Assembly (NCBI GenBank): GCA_030549175.1
Contig: JAUKUA010000003.1
Span: 2,170,001-2,234,000, forward strand
DNA length: 64,000 bases
Source of the DNA: Lasiosphaeris hirsuta
Taxonomy: Eukaryota; Ascomycota; Sordariomycetes; Sordariales; Lasiosphaeriaceae
Reading direction: 5' to 3'
This document shows positions 34,452 through 46,864 of the stretch, one piece after another. Both the position numbers and the translations under genes were made by a program. Within the stretch, counting starts at the first letter, position 1. Every line of letters begins with the position of its first letter. The notes beneath the pieces are model-generated. The model was given only the letters and a program-made list of their open reading frames with translations, was not told the origin of the DNA and did no database searches.

Positions 34452-34882
34452 GGTACCTCGGCCACGGGGTTCAGGGTGAAAGGTATTAAAATTATGCCGC
34501 GCCAAGGCCTTCAGTACAAGTAGTAAGGGCAATAAAGTAAAAGAAGCCAGGATTCAAGCCAGAAATATGTTGCTATGCAGTGGGTTGTCATGGTAGACTA
34601 AGCGTAACCTACCTCCCTTTGCTATGAAAATGAATCAAAATATGGGGAAAGACATGGGGACTACAAATACTGCCATTGCAAAAGTTTATGCATGTATATA
34701 CCCAGTCAAGTCGGGTTGCAGCACCTAACCCACCCCCCACCCCTCCCCCCCAAAACCCCGGTTAGACCTGAACCCCCCCTCCCCCTATCGTGCTCTACCC
34801 CTATGCAAAAAGAATTACCCCTGAGTAATAGCAACAAACCAAAATATATAATTTAGTGTTAATTTTCTCTCCACCGTTTCAG
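34452..34882. other. Convergent 3' intergenic region, C-rich
   Basis: These 430 bp lie between convergent stops. A C-rich block at about 34729-34790 has several runs of 6-7 C separated by A or T. I see nothing else. Confidence 0.45.
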
Positions 34883-36379
34883 TCAAGCCAATTCATTAAC
34901 TTGCCCATCCCCCCTCTGCGTCGGCAGCTCCGCCGCAAAAGTCTGGGGATGTCCCTGCGGATGCTGATAAGCCTGCTGCTGGCCATACCCCTGATTCCCG
35001 TAGGGCTGCTGCTGCGGCAGCGGCGGCGAATACCCTTGGGGCGACTGGTTATACGCGGCCTGCTGCTGCTGCTGCTGCTGGCCATACTGCGGCTGCTGAC
35101 CGTAGCCGGCGAACGTGCCGTTGGACGGAACGGGTGGTGGTGAGGGTGTGTTGTTGTACTGTTGGCCCTGGTACTGCTGCGGGGGCTGGTTGTTGTATCC
35201 TGCGAGAGGGGACTGGGGAGGAGGGCTGCCAGGCGGGCTGACGAGGTTGCCGTTGGCGTCGTAGGCGGACTGCGTGTTCGTGCTGTATGGCGGCTTGGCG
35301 ATGCTCGCGCGCGGGTCGACCGGAGCGTAGGCCCCGGCAAGCGTGTTGTAGTAACCACCGGCTGGTGGGGGCGTGTTCTGTGTCATTGGGCTCCCTGCTG
35401 CGGGCGGGCCGCCGGGTCCTAGAGCCGTGCTGGCTGCTGCGGCGACAACGGGGCTGGCGGCGGAGTCCTTGTTCTTGTTCTTTTGACGGATCAAGAGCCA
35501 GATGCCCATGACGACGAGGGCGATGGCGCCTATGCCGCCTACGACACCGCCAACGATGGCACCAGTGGGGGCGGATGCTGGCGCTGGGGTCGGCGAGATG
35601 GTGGGTGTTGCTGTGCCGGTCGTCGAGGGGGATGTAAAGGACCGCGCGTCCGGGATTGATGTCGTCGGGCTCGTACTGCTGGATGCCGTCTTCGTGGAAC
35701 TGGTTGTTGAGAAGATGAAAGGCGTGTAGTACACCTTGTCGGTGCCCGCAGCAACGGCACACCCAAGCAGCGTATAGCCACTGAGGTACTCGTCATGATA
35801 TACGTGAGTGATACAATGAGGGTAGTCTTTGAAGCCGCTGTCCGGGCGTTAGCTTGTCAGAGAGAGGGCTTGGGGACTTCAACCGAGGACATACCACCAA
35901 AGGGTGAAGCCGTTGTCCGTGGTATAACTCGAGGCATCAGCCGAATCATAGCATGCCGTCCATACATTACAGCTCTTTGTCGCGGTCCCCGCTGTGGTAT
36001 CGGCGCAGCAGCCGATGTGCGAATTGATCGAATTGGAGGCGCAGTAGGCGGTCGCGTCGCAGTATAGGGGGTAGTCTGTGGACGTCTGGTTAGTTGTTTG
36101 TAGCTCGGTTTCTGGGACCTATAGATGCTCACCTGCACTCCCGCTAACATATGCACATGTGTTGTCGTCCGAGGTTGCTCGTTTTTGCAGCAGTCCTCTC
36201 GGGGCATGTGTGGGAGCAGCCGTCGGCGCCGGGATCTCGGGGTTAACCAGCGCAGGCATGAAGCCTAGCGTTTGCTGTGCCGGAACCCAGGTGTTCTCGT
36301 CACGACTCCACTTCAAGACCTTCGCGTTGGCGGCGCCGAGAGCGCAGCCAACGGCCGCGTAGCCCAGAACGGCCTTCAT
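34883..36379 (-). CDS. Single-pass membrane protein with secreted Cys-rich ectodomain
   Basis: Three exons (36133-36379, 35895-36075, 34883-35837) give about 460 aa. An N-terminal signal peptide (about 1-19, AVLGYAAVGCALGAANAK) precedes a short RGLLQKRA segment containing a Kex2-like KR. A Cys-rich ectodomain (YCDATAYC...GCCAD...KSCNVWTACYD, then PHCITHVYHDEYLSGYTLLGC) follows, then a Ser/Thr/Pro-rich stalk and one helix at about 236-258. The cytosolic tail is Gln/Pro/Tyr-rich (QQQQQQQ, PQGYSPPLPQQQPYG). The layout resembles fungal wall-stress sensors of the WSC/Mid2 kind, but the domain itself is not WSC. A role in surface sensing is inference. Acceptor choice at 36076 keeps the frame. Confidence 0.72.
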
Positions 36380-38350
36380 TGTCCACCACTGACGCTTGTC
36401 TAGATTCGCCGAGGCAGCAGAGGATATGCTAAATGGTGGTGCTAGTCATGGACAGACTCTAGGGTTAGGAAACGAGGGGAGAAACGAGTGGCGCGTCGAT
36501 GTGTTCACGTTCACACGTAAAACATGGATTCGGAGAGAGGAGAGAACTCAGGAGATTGGGCCAGTGTGTGGGCACTGGGCAGCCACTTAAGAGGGAAGCA
36601 GCACAATGTGAGGCTCTGCCATTCCAGTCAAGGGACGACTTGGGGACAATAGACTACTCTGGAGCGTCCTCGGGCTGGAAGCAAACCGTTCAGCTGGCCG
36701 CTAGCTTGCAGACGGGGGTGGGAAGATACCACGACCTCATTGGTGATGACAGCCATCGCGAAGGGGGTCCCCGCGAAGCTAGCTACGTGGGGCCTCGAGG
36801 GGGCTTGGCCGATGGAACCAGTGACAGCGGGCGGCGTGTGGGTTGACCCGTGCGAGAAGCTGAACACTTTCGGCATCTTCCCTCACTCGATAGCAAGAAG
36901 ACAAAGACGCTCTCGCCGTTTCTTCCCCGAGCTGTATACTGCATAGGCACACTGTCTCGGTCTCTGTTGGCGACACGGCAAGGGCAGCATATCCTGGGGG
37001 TCTGGTTTTGCCATCTCGCTCCGCTTTGGCTGCAGCCAAGTGGTCATTTAATCATGTCGATCGGCCACTGGTGGGCTATTCTCGAAGGGAGCCGGCAGCT
37101 GGGCTGCAGCTGGTGATGGACCCAGCGATGGCTTGCGCGAAATATTGAGCGTTAAGCCCTTTGCGGCCAACTGTGGTGGTGCCCGCAGCAGGGAATCCCA
37201 AGTAATCTCCCCCGCCTGCAGGCCTTGGCGCCGTGAAGCGAATATTGCTTGTTTCCTTCTCGTCGCTCGCTGGACTGGACCTGACGAGGCTGAGCTGGAC
37301 ACCTGATTTCCCGTCTTTTCGTGGCGCTATGGTGTTCAGTGGTCTAGACTTCTTTGATCGCTTTTTGTCGCCAAGTCTGCCCTTTTGTCCTTGTTGCTCT
37401 CGCAGACGGATCCGTCCCGCCTGTCAAGTTTCCTCGTGACAAACAGGATGGGAATGTAAAATGTTGAGCGCAGGGCGCAGCTCGGCAGAGTTATACTATT
37501 GTGCTACGAATACCTCTGGCAGCTCTGTGCGAGGCGAGCAGGGTCGTGGGTGCACAACCTGTCGATATCGCTGCAAGAATGTCGTCCCGACAGGCGAATG
37601 ACAATTTTAAAAAGTGGAACGATTCAGCATCGCGGTAACGTTCCGTTGCTAAATGAGCTTAAACCAGCCACCGAATCTCTTCGCAGCTAGCACACAGCCA
37701 CGTCACGCCACAGCCTGATGGAACCGCTGGGTGCCGAACCTCGGGCTCTCAGACTCTGCCGTGACTATGGTGGGCTGCGGTGGAACTCGCGATACACCAC
37801 ACAGTATATTTCTTACGCGATGCTACTGATCCAACCCTTCTTTGACCCCTTGAATTCCGTGCGCATGTTGCCTCGAATAAATTGGCCATTGATTTGTGAG
37901 ACAAAGTTGTGCACTAGTGCAATTTTCGAGGGCGTCCAAATCGCATTTCAGCCCTGTATTTTAGCGCGATGCCCGAACGGTGGCTGCCGTTGTTCGGAAC
38001 AATACCATGATGACCAGCAACGAACCGATCAAGACCTATAGAAGTATTTACTCCATCCATCACTTTTAAACCACTTGATCTTGGTGCGTAGAGTGTAAAT
38101 AGACACCCCAACACAGTGGTATTCCGTAGACTATCAAACTACGACGGAGGTACGCTTTACTAACTCGTGGACTGTGCCAACCCGCTTCCTCTTTAACAAG
38201 AAAATCCCTCGTCGAAAATCCCCCATATCTCCCATTGAGCCCCTACCTAAACCGGCTCCGCCGCTCCACCGCTCCACTCTTCCATACAGCCTACCCCTCT
38301 CCTCACCGACCCCCTTCTCGAAGGTCAACAATGCTACTGTATGCACTCCA
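36380..38350. other. Intergenic region, no feature
   Basis: These 1.97 kb hold the promoter of the membrane protein gene on one side and the 3' end of med5 on the other. The remainder has scattered short ORFs without recognisable content. I see nothing to annotate. Confidence 0.4.
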
Positions 38351-41300
38351 CTACCCCAAATCCATCGAATCCCAGGTGAAATCTGTCCCGAAATCCGTTC
38401 CCGACAGCCCGCTGAATATGTCGTCGCTCAAATCTAGCCCGCCCACCGACCCCGTAGCACTCAACCCGCCCAGGTCGCCGGCGCCCAGCCCGAGATCCAT
38501 CCCGACCCCGTCAAGGCCTGTGGTATCCAGACTCATCGCATCAGCCACGCTCTGCGTATGGTCCCCGGCGGCGGCCGCCGCAGCTGCAGCCATCGCATCA
38601 CCGAGCGCATCACCCCCCACGTCTCCAACACCTAACCCCTCTAGATCCGACTGCAATAATGCAGGGTCCGGTGGTGGTGGTAGCGCCATCTGCGCCTCAA
38701 CCCGGCGGTATAGTCGGACGACAGTTTCAGCCATGAGAGCGTCCGTTTTTTGAATCTTCTTCCAGTCGTCTGCTTCGGCCTTGAGCGCTTCGCGCAGCGT
38801 AAGGCGGCGCTGCTGTTTTGGTTGCGGCGTGGCAAATGCCCCAGCTGTCTCCTCTGCCGCCGCTGCCGCTCTTGCTTCATTGTTGACGTCCGGCGCGCAA
38901 ATGATGGCCGTAGCAACGTCGTAAGCGACGCCGCTGCTGCCGCTGCCGTTGTTGTTAGCGCTGTCCATGTTCGCCTTGAGTTCGTCGAGTAGGATCCCGA
39001 GCAAGTGCTTAGCGCCGAGTATTTTGAGCGCCGCGAGCACCTGCCGGTGCGTGTACGGCGCCGGCATCCCGTTAAGTGGTGGGTTCTGCGCCCATTGTAT
39101 TAGGCTTTGTACCGTGTGACGGATCGCTGCCGTGAGGCCACCGCCAGCAGCACTGGCTGCGGCGGCTGCGGCTCCGGGCGCCCCGCCCGCGCCGTGGATG
39201 CTGGTCGTCCATGATTCGAGCTCATTGTGGTCGGTGCCTCCCGTCCGCCTGGACAGGGGGAGGTTCTCTTTGAGGGCCTTAAGAAGCGGCTCGACTTCTT
39301 GGGATTTGGGGTCCTGCCGCTGGTATGCGCGAAGAGCATGTTCCAGGGGCTTTGCTACGATGCTGAGAACCGACGATAGCATCGAAGACGCCTCGTTGGA
39401 GGTTGAGTTCGGTTGTAGAATAAGTCTGAGAATTCTGATGATAGCCCTTTGCCCCTGGGGCCCATCGGCCCAGAGATGATTAGAAAGGTATAGTATTGCT
39501 GGGACCAAGGAAGGTAACAACAACACGTCGACCAAGTCTAGCACGGTTAGTATATGAACCAAAATCGCTCTGGAAACAACACTTACACTCGAGTCCACTC
39601 TTGAGGAGCTCTTCTGTAAGATTACGCGAGCTCAGCGCCAAAACGATCTGCTGGAATAGCGTAGGCATGAGCAGATAAAAGTCTTGGGGGGGGCATGAAG
39701 ACATGAGCTCATCACCCAAGCCCCCGGCTTCCGTATCAAAAAGTCCATGGATCCAGCCATTCAGGTGTGACTTTTCTTGGTCGGTGAGTTCCTCTAAGGG
39801 GCGGGAAAGATGGCCTCTGCTCAGGAGCCTCCCAACAAACGAATCCGCCGAGCGAATGCCTAAATCTGCCGGCGACAAACCGTAACGATAGACAAATGCA
39901 AGAAGAAGCAGGAGAATGGAGCCAAACTCTTCGTACACTGGCTGGTATTCGCCCTGGTCATCGTCATAGCCCCCCCAATTGTCGAGGAGGTCGCATAGTG
40001 GGTGGAGTATTCTTTGAGGCTTGTTGAATAAGAGGATAATGTCCAGAGACAATGGCTTGCTGGCTAGCTGACTGCATAGCAACTTGAGAGTCATGGTCTC
40101 CTTATTTCGACATAGACTAACAATGACCTATGATTGTTGAATTAACTTCTCTTGCTGCACAAAAGGGAGTAGGCAATGGGCAAGGTACCTCAACAATGGT
40201 CTGGGCTGCGGCACCCACGTTACCATTCATGTCATCCAGCTCTCCAATCAACGTCTGCGTTTTCTCAAGATCTTTGAGGCAGGACTGAACCAGAGCATCT
40301 TTTACGTAACGACCCGCATCTGGCAACGACTGGTAGGTGATATCCCCAAGTAACGTTTCGATGGCGGCTTGGGAGAGTAGTCCATGTAGCTGGCAAGCGA
40401 AACAAAAGTCTTGACGAACCGAGTCTTGGAAGGAAGAGTTGTTTGGCATGTCAAACATGCCAGAAAGGGTTGGGAAAACATTCGTGTCAACCTGTCCCAG
40501 TGCCTGCGTGATGCAAAATTCGGCATTGAAGGGGTACATGGGCGAGGACGAGGCGGCGAGCGACCCCAGGATTAGGGGGACCTTGTTGACCACGTAAGAC
40601 TTAAGTAAGTGGCCAGTCTTTGATCCCTCGTTTCGGAAGACGGCGTTAGCCAGGACATCAAAAGATGCCAGTATTAATTGGACCGCTGTTGTTTCAACGT
40701 CTCCCTGTTCAGCTTGTCAGCTTTGTGTCATCCGACGAGTCTCCAGGAAATGGGGGTCAAACCTGATATCTGTTGTTTAAATATGTGAACAGAGCACCAT
40801 CCTCAAGTAATGGCCGACCAACAAGCTACGGGTTTATCAGCACAAACATGTCCCCACCATATATATCCGAGGTGAGACTGACCGCGGCATTGATGTAGAT
40901 GTAAAGACCAGCGCGTGAGTTAACTATTGGAATTTCAGGAACCTGAACACTATCGAGACCGATTATGCTGTCCATATAGCTGCTTATCTCAGCCACCGCT
41001 GCATCCTTTTTGTCTTCGGGCTCAAAGCTGGCAAGCGTCTGTGTGCGGAATATCTCCAGCTGTGTAGCGATTTGCGATGCCTGCGGGGCGATCTGGGGTG
41101 CGTTTTGTAGGACGGATGGGATGAAAGCCTCGAGGCTCCGGGCAAGCTGTCTTCGAGCTCCTGCAAGCGCGAGTTAGCTGTGAGACCTGTCTACCTTGGC
41201 CCCGAACCAGGAAATCGCCCACCTTTCGAGCCCGGCCTCCCAAACGTTGTCAGCACTATCCGGTTTTCACACACACCAAGCAGTAATAGCATAAATGCTT

Positions 41301-41922
41301 GGCGGGAACTCTCCATTTCGTCCTTGGCCTGCAGACTGTGTATGGCCCCGAACGCATCCCTCGAAAAGGCAGCGGCAGCCTCGGTGAACAGAGCCATCCA
41401 CCGGGTCACCATGAAGACCACCTCGATAGCTTCTCTGCCATTTGTAATTCCGGTACCCTGCGAGATTCCTTTGGCCAGACGCCAGAATATCACCTCCTCC
41501 GAAGCGTAAGAGCTCCGCCATCGCAAGACCTTCCGTCGCGATTTCTTGGGCCGCTGATGCTGTACCCCCGCCCCTTTCCTCCTCGCGTCGGGCCCAATCT
41601 GTGTCTGAGCCTGCGGTGCCTGTGTGTGCGAGGTCGAGAATAGGTATAGCGCCCTGAGAACCGATGCCGTGTCAACAAGATCCTGCTTGAGCAGCACCTG
41701 CAGGTACTGGGGCACGCGCGGATCGAGCGCGTCCTGGTTGCCCTTGGTCGGGCGCAGCAGCAATTCGGCGACCCAGGCAGGCGGGAGGCGATGCTTGGAG
41801 AAGAGTATGGGCACGTAGGTGGCGAAGATGTCGGCGTCTAGGCGCTGGCGCTCGGCGTGTGAGAGGAATTTAGACCATTGTCCCACGGCTGCAGGCAGGC
41901 CTGCTGTCGCTGGACCATCCAT
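38351..41922 (-). CDS. med5: Mediator complex subunit 5 (Nut1)
   Basis: Six exons (41223-41922, 40883-41160, 40763-40825, 40189-40704, 39587-40127, 38351-39537) encode 1094 aa; every junction keeps phase. The protein is helical throughout. The N-terminus (WSKFLSHAERQRLDADIFATYVP), LRALYLFSTS, EVVFMVTRWMALFTEAA, NNSSFQDSVRQDFCFACQLHGL and ERPLEEL-type helices match fungal Med5. The C-terminus is Ala/Gly/Asp-rich. Med5 is a tail-module subunit of Mediator, linking activators to RNA polymerase II; in yeast it affects chromatin and respiratory gene repression. It is close to the family's usual size (about 1000 aa). An upstream open frame lacks an ATG before 41922. Exon 3 is only 63 bp. Confidence 0.88.
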
Positions 41923-42853
41923 GGCCGCCGCATTGATGGCGCGATGTCGGTGAACAATATGGGAGCCAATGTTGGAAATGAATGAATGGGACGAGTTGGT
42001 TTCTGCAGCGTTAGTTGTCCGGGCGTCGAAAGTGTTACGAGGCGGTTTAGACGGGGGTCGGAGACGTATGCGACGGTGGAAAGTCGAGCACGCAAAGCTT
42101 CCACAAAGGCCGGCGCAAGCCAAGCAATTGCATTGTTGAGTGGGGGGGGGAGACGGAGCTCCCTGCCAGCCTGAGACGGGGTAAATCGCGGCAGGCAAAG
42201 GAGTGGGTATCAAGGCACAGTGCAATACAGTGTCAACATGGGCATGGGCTCAGAGCTTCCTTCGTTGCCCCTGGATAGAGAGCTTCAGATTGATCGGTCA
42301 TCATGATATTTACCTACCCCAACTCCAACATTTCAACGCCAAAACTGATCAGTCGTAGTAAACTGATCAGATGACTGATGAAATTGAGAAATTTCAAACA
42401 CAAACTACCTAATCAAAACAGTGACAACACAGAGGACAGCATCAAAGCACAACCTAGCATTCTTCTCCCATGTTAGCGGGCAGCACAGCACAGTAGTGCT
42501 GGCAGTGTATGACAACAACTGCCCGAAATTACCTAGGTAACATTAATATCCCCCGGCCATGTCCCTATCAGAGCTACAATATGTGTTCCCACAAACGCCT
42601 TCGTAGGTATACGGTAGGCTGCATGAGCACTCACAACGTCCTCTCTCTCTCTCGTCCAGATGAAGGAAAACAGGCGCCACTGTGCATCCATACCCTACTC
42701 CTGTTCCAGCGACCTGATAGCCCGCCCCCGAACACCATGAACCTAAATAGCAATACAATCCTATCCGCCCACCGCTGTACCAACCAATAATGCCCATCCA
42801 GCCATTCCCAGCGACCCATCTAACCGTCTATCCATATACCTCCTCTTCCCCGC
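41923..42853. other. Intergenic region med5/ilp-like gene
   Basis: These 930 bp include the med5 promoter and the 3' region of the next gene. The palindrome-containing word aactgatcag occurs twice, 18 bp apart (about 42342-42370), followed by atgactgatga. I see no gene. Confidence 0.45.
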
Positions 42854-43699
42854 CTACTCGTCCTCCTTCTTCACCGTCCCACTTCCATTCCCGTTCCCCC
42901 TCCCACCCAGGGCATCCGCAGCCGGTGCCCTCGGGCCCAGCATCCAGTCCTGCATTGCCAACCACTCACTCCAGCCAACCTCGGCGCTCAAAATCTCCTT
43001 CTCACTGACATTCTGTAGCGGCCGCAAGAACGGAACCGTCTCGTCGTCGCCCATATCGTACGCCGCCTTGACACGCAGCCAGCTGTCGCTCTTGGCCGCA
43101 AACAGGTAGTTACGGCGCTCCTGGTCGTGGAGTGGACCGATGCCCGCCGCCCAATCGTCGCCGAAGAAGCCGTGCAGCACTGCTGGGAAGTCAAACCCCG
43201 TTGCCACAAGTCGTCGGATGTAAGGCAGGAGCGTGGCGTGCGGGTAGATGCCGCCGCCGAGGCCGACGGTTGGTAGGGGCTTTCCGCTAGCGGTGGTAGT
43301 ATTGTTTCCGAAGCCGCCACCGGCTGCCGAAGGCGAGTTGGCCGAGCGGGACGAGAGTACGGGCCGGTTTGGCTTTTGGAATGGTAGCTGGATGTTGAGG
43401 TAGGCCGCGAGGGCTTGGACGGGGCCGTTATACTGCGCGTAGTCTAGGAAGTAGGCTACGCATGACTGGAATTTAGGGTGCCATTCGAAGATGTCGAATT
43501 GGGCATCGAGGAATGGCTGGGAAGACAGAGGTTAGACAAGGTGCCTCCAAAGGCTTTTTATCATCGGGTCATCCCAAGATTGGGTGGACTTGCGAAGGTC
43601 CTGGGGGGGGGAGCAAGCCGGCATTGCAAAATAAAGAAAGGTGATAAAAGTTACCTGCTCTTGTTTCAGGGACGGCCCGCCTGCTCGGGAGAATGCCAT
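42854..43699 (-). CDS. Conserved fungal protein ('ilp is an apoptosis inhibitor' type)
   Basis: Two exons (43655-43699 and 42854-43516) give about 235 aa. The short first exon (MAFSRAGGPSLKQEQ) joins PFLDAQFDIFEWHPKFQSCV, then YFLDYAQYNGPVQALAAYLN and LPFQKPN, a Ser/Gly-rich spacer, TLLPYIRRLVATGFDFPAVL, HGFFGDDWAAGIGPLHDQER and NYLFAAKSDSW. Orthologues in ascomycetes are commonly given the unhelpful name 'ilp is an apoptosis inhibitor'; the basis of that name is unknown to me and no BIR domain is visible. The gene appears cytosolic, with an acidic/Gly-rich tail. I am confident it is a real conserved gene and cannot give a function. Confidence 0.7.
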
Positions 43700-46600
43700 G
43701 GTCGATATGGTAGCCGCGGGTGAAATTTTCCGGTGTGGGCTTATCAACGAGCCACAGGCGCAATACTTTCCTACGGGATAGCAACAACGGTTGATAGTGG
43801 GTGGAAGTTTTGATAATTCGATAGCGCAGTGGTCGATCTTTTTGTATGCACAGGACTGCTGGTAGGTTTGGTTAAGGCGGTCTGGTCGAGAGAGCAAGTA
43901 CTCCGAAGTAGATCGAATAGGCGTCCCTTCCCTAATAACAAGAACGACAGAAACTACCTATCGGACAAGCTAAGCGCCACGTCCACTTGTTTCGTCTGCT
44001 GCGGCCCCTATAGATCTCGTCTGACTAACTTTCTCGCGTAGACTTGCAAACTCTGGGCAGATAATATGAATACAGCTTGGTTGGAACGCTGATCAGGCGT
44101 GGACTGGGCTATGTTTTGCAGATGAAGTAACGCATAACAGAGTGGAACTTGACCGGGTAGATCATGGGGAGAGAATGGGAACTGGGACAGACAGCAGCAA
44201 GGTTCTTGGGCAACCGGAAGCTTTTTATAGCCCACTTACCGGCGCTTGTATGCAACCTGAACTACCCTGTTCCTCAGCGGCCCGCCTAGAAGAAAAAGAA
44301 TGCCAAGAGCGCATGATGTGCATGTATCTACCTTACCTTAGACGTCCAGGAGGGAAAAGAATGACAACATGTATGTACCGTGCCCAGGGGGGTAAGGGGA
44401 GCAGTAGCATACCCCCACTTGCAAACCCAGAGATCGAGGGAGGGAGGGCGGAAGGGTATGATCCAGGGGAACCAAGACAGCAAAAGACAAAGCGAGGCGA
44501 GGATAGGGCCTGCTTGCTGCAGCTGAACCCGGCCACATGGGAGGAGGCGCCGTGTTTTTTTGTGGGTGTATTGCTCGTGGGGGATGACGATCATGAATGA
44601 GAAGCGTCCGGGTGCCAGCCTCGGCCGAGGACCTACCTACGCTGCGCTCCGTCCCCCTTGGCCCGTCCCACGCCCGACCAAGAGCTACCACTCAGCAGGG
44701 GGCACACGCGAGATACAGGCCGGCATGGCCACGGAGTCGGGACCGAAAGTCTGATCGAGATAACAAAGCGTGACGTGTCCCAGTCAGACCTATAATATCT
44801 TTAACAAATCTTTAGCTACTACGCATGTCCAGCTCGGTAGCAGCCGCTAGGAGGGTCTCCGGGGGTACGCTGAGGTTGAATCCGATCCAACTAGGCCGAC
44901 GGAGACAGAGGCAAATCTGCGAGTGATGGAAGCGGGTGTTTACAGGGGTGGCAGCATGGGGGTCTCGAGGGCTGCGGAAGAGCAAATCGCAGGATTAAAA
45001 CTAGAATGAGAAAAAAGATCAGACGAGGATGTCGGCCGAGTGGTACTGGGGAAACTAGTCGGGGATATTCGAGTCGAGGAGGATTCTGCGGATCATCACT
45101 GGATCGCGGTCCATGGGCCTTGGGTCAGGGGTCAGAAGTCGGGTGGGAGGGTAGTGGATGCGAGAGCTTGGGAGGGGACGAGGCGTCAAATCCCAGGGTT
45201 CTGGGCGCAAATCAAGATCCGGCACGGCCCCCCAGGAGGGCGCTCTCGGCAGGGTCCCGTCAACTAGATTTGGTTCAAACACCCCCGGAATCACTTCCAA
45301 CCTCCCGCTGGTGAGCCCGGGGTTTTGGATTCGATCCCTTTCGACATCCCGTCCTCAGCTTTCTCGATCCGCAACTTACCCCAACTGGCCTTCCTTGGAC
45401 CAAGGTGTACCACGCAAGATGAGTGACCGCTTTCCTTTTGCCCTCGTACTCGTCATCACTTCGCCTTCTTGATGTGATGGGTTACGGTGACGGGGGTCGA
45501 ATATCTATCTATTGGTATGTCTCCCGTAGAACAGCAGGGTACGTCATTTGATTTGCTGTGAGCAGGGAGCTCCGCTCTTGGCTTCAGCTGGGCAGCGTCG
45601 GCAAGCGGCCGTTAAGATGGGTTCGGGCACTCTGCCCCACGGGCGAGCACCTCCGAGTCGTTTACTTACACACGGAGCGCAGCTCAACCCCACCACAAAT
45701 GCATCCTGGATTTGCTGGTGAACAGTCGAGCTAATCCCCTGGCCGCAAGGCAGTCATTCGCACGAGCTACCGTTTCTAGGCGCCGCTATATCAAAGCCTA
45801 GTTATAGGTAACCTGCCCGACAGTCTAGTTTCGAGGTGCTCTGACCCCTTGCACACCTGGGGATCTGCGCAGGGTCAGTGTGTCTGTAGCTACTGGCGAT
45901 GGTACCTGGCTGAGTCGAGCCCTCGCTGCCTGTTCCAGGTTGGCCTTATCCAGGAACCAGCGACGCGGCCACAGGCAGTTGCGATTCAGTCCCGTGCTTC
46001 TGGCTGCAGGGACCGATGAATGTGCATGCCTGAGTACGGTCGGTTGTGCAACGCAACGCTGCAGTCTGTCAGAGCCAGGTGCTGCTATGCTTTGGAACAG
46101 AGGCCATGTGCATGGACGTTCTCTTGCAACAGAGATGCAGCAGATGGCACTGGAGACACCGCTGTATCTGTCGCTGGAGGCACCTTGGCATCCCTCATAG
46201 ACCCCTACGTCCAAGTCAAAACCTAAACGAACGCGATCTGCGCTGATTGAATCCTCGGCTGCCCATCGACGAGGAAAAATAATCGAGAAGCGAATGCGAC
46301 AACGGGTTGAACTTTCAGCTTGGCAGGTAGGTAGTGCAGGTCTTCCTCGGTGAGCGTCTTGGTGACTTCGGGCCAGCTGCGGGGCTCAAGTTCGTAGAAC
46401 CAAATGATGGGGGAGAGCCTGAGGTTGGCTTCACCTGCACCAACTCCCACCACCTCTCACCTCGGGTTGGGCACAGTCGATAACCGATCAACATGGAAGC
46501 CACAACTCGCCTCCTCCACACTGTGGGCGACTATCATTGCAAAATACACACCGTGGGCTACCGTTTCACCAGCGAATCGTATGCGTCAAGTTGTCGGAGA

Positions 46601-46849
46601 CAGAGCTAGTTTGCAGCCCGGAATATCCCCTGTCGAGGACAGGATATGGCAAAGTTGACTGTGTTGCCGATTCTCCCATTTGGAATAGATAATGCCCGCA
46701 TCTTTCCAACCGGCTGGGATGCGAATGGTGTAACGGGGAATCAGGATTCAACACGGCTCTATCGTGAGTTTAAGGCCGGGCGTGCTTCCGACGTGCATGT
46801 TGTTGTTATTGGGTAGCGTAGTTCCGGCGAAGAGACGATGTTGACGGGG

Positions 46850-46864
46850 GAGGGGGGGGGGGGG
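46850..46864. repeat. Mononucleotide G15 tract
   Basis: Fifteen consecutive G are preceded by GGGGGA, giving a near-continuous G tract of about 21 bp in the gene-poor region. Confidence 0.8.

Noticed and set aside
42342..42380. C/D-box snoRNA near the ctgatcag repeats (ctgatga)
   Set aside because: The C-box match lacks the purine before TGATGA and I found no D box with a terminal stem at suitable distance.
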